A DNA stretch of 8,962 nucleotides from Lactobacillales bacterium (GTDB taxonomy: Bacteria; Bacillota; Bacilli; Lactobacillales; Streptococcaceae). Of this stretch, positions 7,409-8,962 are shown piece by piece. The stretch spans positions 1 through 8,962 of the forward strand of contig JAIRNX010000008.1 of the NCBI GenBank assembly GCA_031257815.1, in the 5' to 3' direction. Numbering within the stretch: position 1 is the first letter of the stretch; the number at the start of each line of letters is the position of its first letter. The notes beneath the pieces are model-generated. The model made no database searches and was not told where the DNA came from. It was given only the letters and a program-made list of their open reading frames with translations. The translations under genes were made by a program, and so were the position numbers.

Positions 7409-7416
7409 CTTGTCTC
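7398..7416 (-). repeat. Solo IS end, inverted copy of the repeat at 3606-3624
   Basis: GAACCTGTTAACTTGTCTC matches the reverse complement of 3606-3624 at 18 of 19 positions, including 16 consecutive bases, and is preceded by TAA (7395-7397). The body of this element would lie to the right. I find no second end there and no transposase in 7417-7535. That stretch holds only a 6-bp hairpin (TGCATC 7434-7439 / GATGCA 7447-7452), so the copy is a remnant. Confidence 0.65.
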
Positions 7417-7535
7417 CAGAATTGCGACTTTTTTGCATCCATTTTCGATGCATACTAACAATACCATGATGTTAAAATTTTTTGTTATCTATGCTAGACG
7501 CATCTTTGGTAGAGGTTGTCCATGCAGAGCGCACC

Positions 7536-7583
7536 AAAATAACCACTGTATCAAGATATAAAACCCATTGATAACAGTGGTTA
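7536..7583 (-). terminator. Rho-independent terminator of the secreted-protein gene
   Basis: Two arms, TAACCACTGTATCAA (7540-7554) and TTGATAACAGTGGTTA (7568-7583), pair along about 15 bp with one unpaired base and a 13-base loop. Read leftward, the stem is followed by TTTTGG. It begins some 35 bases after the stop codon of the gene at 7617-8432, so that gene and addA are probably separate transcripts. The T tract is short, so termination may be incomplete. Confidence 0.65.
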
Positions 7584-7616
7584 CTGTGCAATTATTTATA
7601 AACTTAAAATATCATG

Positions 7617-8432
7617 TTAAAGTATAAAACATCCATTAATATTACAACATTCAGTACTGTAATCGCCATCCATACAAACAGCCTCAAGAACTCTATCCTC
7701 ATTTAAGTTCACACAAAGATAATTTCTGTCCCTCAAATAAATCTTTACATCAGGGACCAACTCAAAAATATTTTTTGTTGGCCTAGGAGATTGAGCAGAT
7801 GGATCAAAGTAACACCAAAGCTTAGCTCCGCAATGATTATCCTTACATTTTTCAGTATCCTGTATGAAAGCAAGTGGCGTTTCTTTTAAATGTTGAGCGA
7901 CCATTGCTTTTTTATGGTCTTCATCCGTTTCTTGACTACTTCTCCAAGTTGCAAAGCAAAGATCTGCAACAAACCACTTTCCATCAGCTTTATACAAAAC
8001 TGCAAAATGACTCCAATGTCTTCCGCTTTCAGCCCAAAGAATATACGATTCAATCCCTAATGAATTTAATTTTTCCCAAGTTTCATAAGCAGATGTCATG
8101 CAGACATATTCATCACGTTCATCACGATCGCTTTGTTGTGCTAACTCTTTTTGATTATCAAGAACTTTTTTAAAAGCAAATACATCAGCATCTCTAATAC
8201 ATGCACCTTTGTTGTTAGGATCCTCAAGAAATTCCTCGCGCTCTTTTATAATTATTGCAGAAAGTTTTCCAGGATTATAATATTGATTCGATTCACTCGC
8301 TCTTTGAGTAAACCAAGCGTTAAATTGTTGAATTGGTTCTAGATCATCTACTTCCGCTTGAACTTGTTGAACAGTGATAAAAATCCCCATTGTTGCAATT
8401 ACTTTGATAATAAATTTTTTGAATTTTAACAT
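7617..8432 (-). CDS. Secreted cysteine-rich protein with transglutaminase-like Cys-His-Asp core
   Basis: I do not recognise this 271-residue protein. A signal peptide is clear: Lys-rich start (K3, K5, K6, K10), hydrophobic 7-20, and a VQA cleavage site at about 26, with no lipobox or membrane anchor. Residues 108-160 resemble the transglutaminase/papain-like fold: C111 followed by a helix-like stretch (ETWEKLNSLGI), then H142 in WSHFAVLY, then D157 in KWFVADLCF. That order and spacing fit the C-H-D triad, so a thiol hydrolase or amide-modifying enzyme is a reasonable guess. It holds eleven cysteines, eight of them after residue 195, ending in ECCNINGC; this is unusual for a secreted protein of a low-GC Gram-positive and suggests disulfides or acquisition from elsewhere. 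The ATG follows GGGGGA by eight bases. The gene stands alone, with a terminator behind it and cysS divergent in front. Substrate and target are unknown. Confidence 0.72.
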   Translation of the reverse strand: MLKFKKFIIKVIATMGIFITVQQVQAEVDDLEPIQQFNAWFTQRASESNQYYNPGKLSAIIIKEREEFLEDPNNKGACIRDADVFAFKKVLDNQKELAQQSDRDERDEYVCMTSAYETWEKLNSLGIESYILWAESGRHWSHFAVLYKADGKWFVADLCFATWRSSQETDEDHKKAMVAQHLKETPLAFIQDTEKCKDNHCGAKLWCYFDPSAQSPRPTKNIFELVPDVKIYLRDRNYLCVNLNEDRVLEAVCMDGDYSTECCNINGCFIL

Positions 8433-8443
8433 ACTTTCATTCC

Positions 8444-8495
8444 CCCAAGATAAATTATATTTTTTAAAATATTTCTAATATAATTGTATCTTGGG
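8444..8495. repeat. Large inverted repeat in the leader of the secreted-protein gene
   Basis: CCCAAGATAAATTATATT (8444-8461) and the reverse complement of 8477-8495 agree except for one inserted base, with a 15-base loop. The left arm contains the ribosome binding site (minus-strand GGGGGA) of the gene at 8432. If transcribed whole, the hairpin would hide that site; as DNA it could be an operator. A TATAAT lies at 8501-8496 on the minus strand, but its start point would fall inside the right arm and no clear -35 is present, so the role is open. Confidence 0.55.
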
Positions 8496-8644
8496 ATTAT
8501 ATTTTAAATAGAAAGTGGTAAAAATTTCTACATTTTTTCAAATTAAGCTAAAATTTTATGATTATTTGATGTTTTAAAACTTTAACGGTAGAAAATATTT
8601 CACATTTCATATGCATATAAAACAAATCGAATTTATGTTTTGTA

Positions 8645-8653
8645 TGTTATAAT
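8645..8653 (+). promoter_or_regulatory. Extended -10 promoter of cysS
   Basis: TGTTATAAT is a perfect extended -10 (TG, one base, TATAAT). No convincing -35 stands 17 bases upstream, which an extended -10 can tolerate. Transcription would begin near 8660, giving a leader of about 70 bases. That leader is too short for a T-box, and no T-box sequence (AGGGTGG-type) is present. The rest of the 8511-8730 gap shows no gene. Confidence 0.55.
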
Positions 8654-8729
8654 TATTGGCATAAAGAAGATTGCATGCGTGGGCAAATTCGCAAAGCAGT
8701 TTGATACAAAATTATAAGTTGGTGAAGTA

Positions 8730-8962
8730 GTGATTAAAATTTATAATACATTGAGTAGGAAGAAAGAAGATTTTAAATCGATTGAAGATTACAAAGTAAG
8801 AATGTATGTTTGTGGACCAACGGTTTATAACTATATTCACATTGGTAATGCAAGATCAATCATTGCTTTTGATGTGATTCGGCGTTATTTGGAATATCGT
8901 GGTTTTGCAGTAAATTATGTGATGAATTTTACAGATGTCGATGATAAGATTATTCGCTCTAG
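8730..8962 (+). CDS. cysS: Cysteinyl-tRNA synthetase, N-terminal part (runs off the right edge)
   Basis: CysRS charges tRNA-Cys with cysteine in the cytoplasm. The 77 visible residues hold the class I signature: [16 protein letters not shown] with the zinc-binding C28 and the HIGH-type motif HIGN at 37-40. Next come the conserved [14 protein letters not shown] region and [10 protein letters not shown]. The start is GTG at 8730 with GGTGA (8721-8725) four bases upstream; translation from there gives the usual CysRS N terminus ([14 protein letters not shown]). It is divergent from the secreted-protein gene and has its own extended -10 promoter. Nothing in the visible part suggests damage. Confidence 0.96.
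   Translation, partial: MIKIYNTLSRKKEDFKSIEDYKVRMYVCGPTVYNYIHIGNARSIIAFDVIRRYLEYRGFAVNYVMNFTDVDDKIIRS

Noticed and set aside
7434..7452. Hairpin TGCATC/GATGCA considered as a terminator
   Set aside because: Stem of only six pairs and no T tract after it on either strand; probably part of the IS remnant.
7874..8342. Rightward ORFs of 99 and 63 codons
   Set aside because: They lie antisense within the secreted-protein gene, which has a signal peptide, ribosome binding site and terminator; no independent signals were seen.
8511..8729. T-box leader for cysS
   Set aside because: The likely transcript leader is only about 70 bases and lacks a T-box sequence, specifier stem and terminator hairpin.

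Overview
The window is AT-rich DNA. Its proteins (AddA/RexA-type recombination nuclease, a cysteinyl-tRNA synthetase typical of Bacillota, a class II lanthipeptide synthetase) and its Shine-Dalgarno-led TTG/GTG starts point to a low-GC Gram-positive, most likely a lactic acid bacterium of the order Lactobacillales. The species cannot be fixed from the sequence. Much of the window looks like a decaying accessory island next to a housekeeping gene.

Positions 1-3660: the first 113 bases encode the C-terminal end of an IS630-family transposase. It abuts, stop codon to stop codon, a leftward lanM gene that has lost the second half of its cyclase domain, so the IS appears to have cut the gene. No lanthipeptide precursor, transporter or immunity gene is visible. 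Upstream of lanM is a short leftward ORF with its own good promoter and ribosome binding site; its first half is built from a heptanucleotide tandem repeat (seven units). Next comes a wrecked IS5-family transposase, which ends at a terminal inverted repeat.

Positions 3644-7337: a leftward addA (helicase/nuclease subunit of AddAB) is split into two reading frames at an eight-base homopolymer just after helicase motif VI. Removing one base restores a continuous protein of about 1,230 residues. The expected partner gene addB is not adjacent. The gene is bracketed by two inverted copies of a 19-bp IS end, each next to TAA; the upstream copy may supply a -35 box for addA.

Positions 7398-8730: after the solo IS end and a hairpin terminator there is a leftward gene for a secreted protein with a transglutaminase-like Cys/His/Asp arrangement and a cysteine-rich tail. 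It is preceded by a large inverted repeat that overlaps its ribosome binding site. Divergently, an extended -10 promoter leads to rightward cysS, which runs off the right edge.

The genes do not form one pathway. The picture is IS-driven reduction: a broken lanthipeptide locus, an addA that is split and separated from addB, and an isolated secreted protein beside conserved cysS. The points most worth testing are the repeat-containing small ORF, the homopolymer break in addA and the unrecognised secreted protein.
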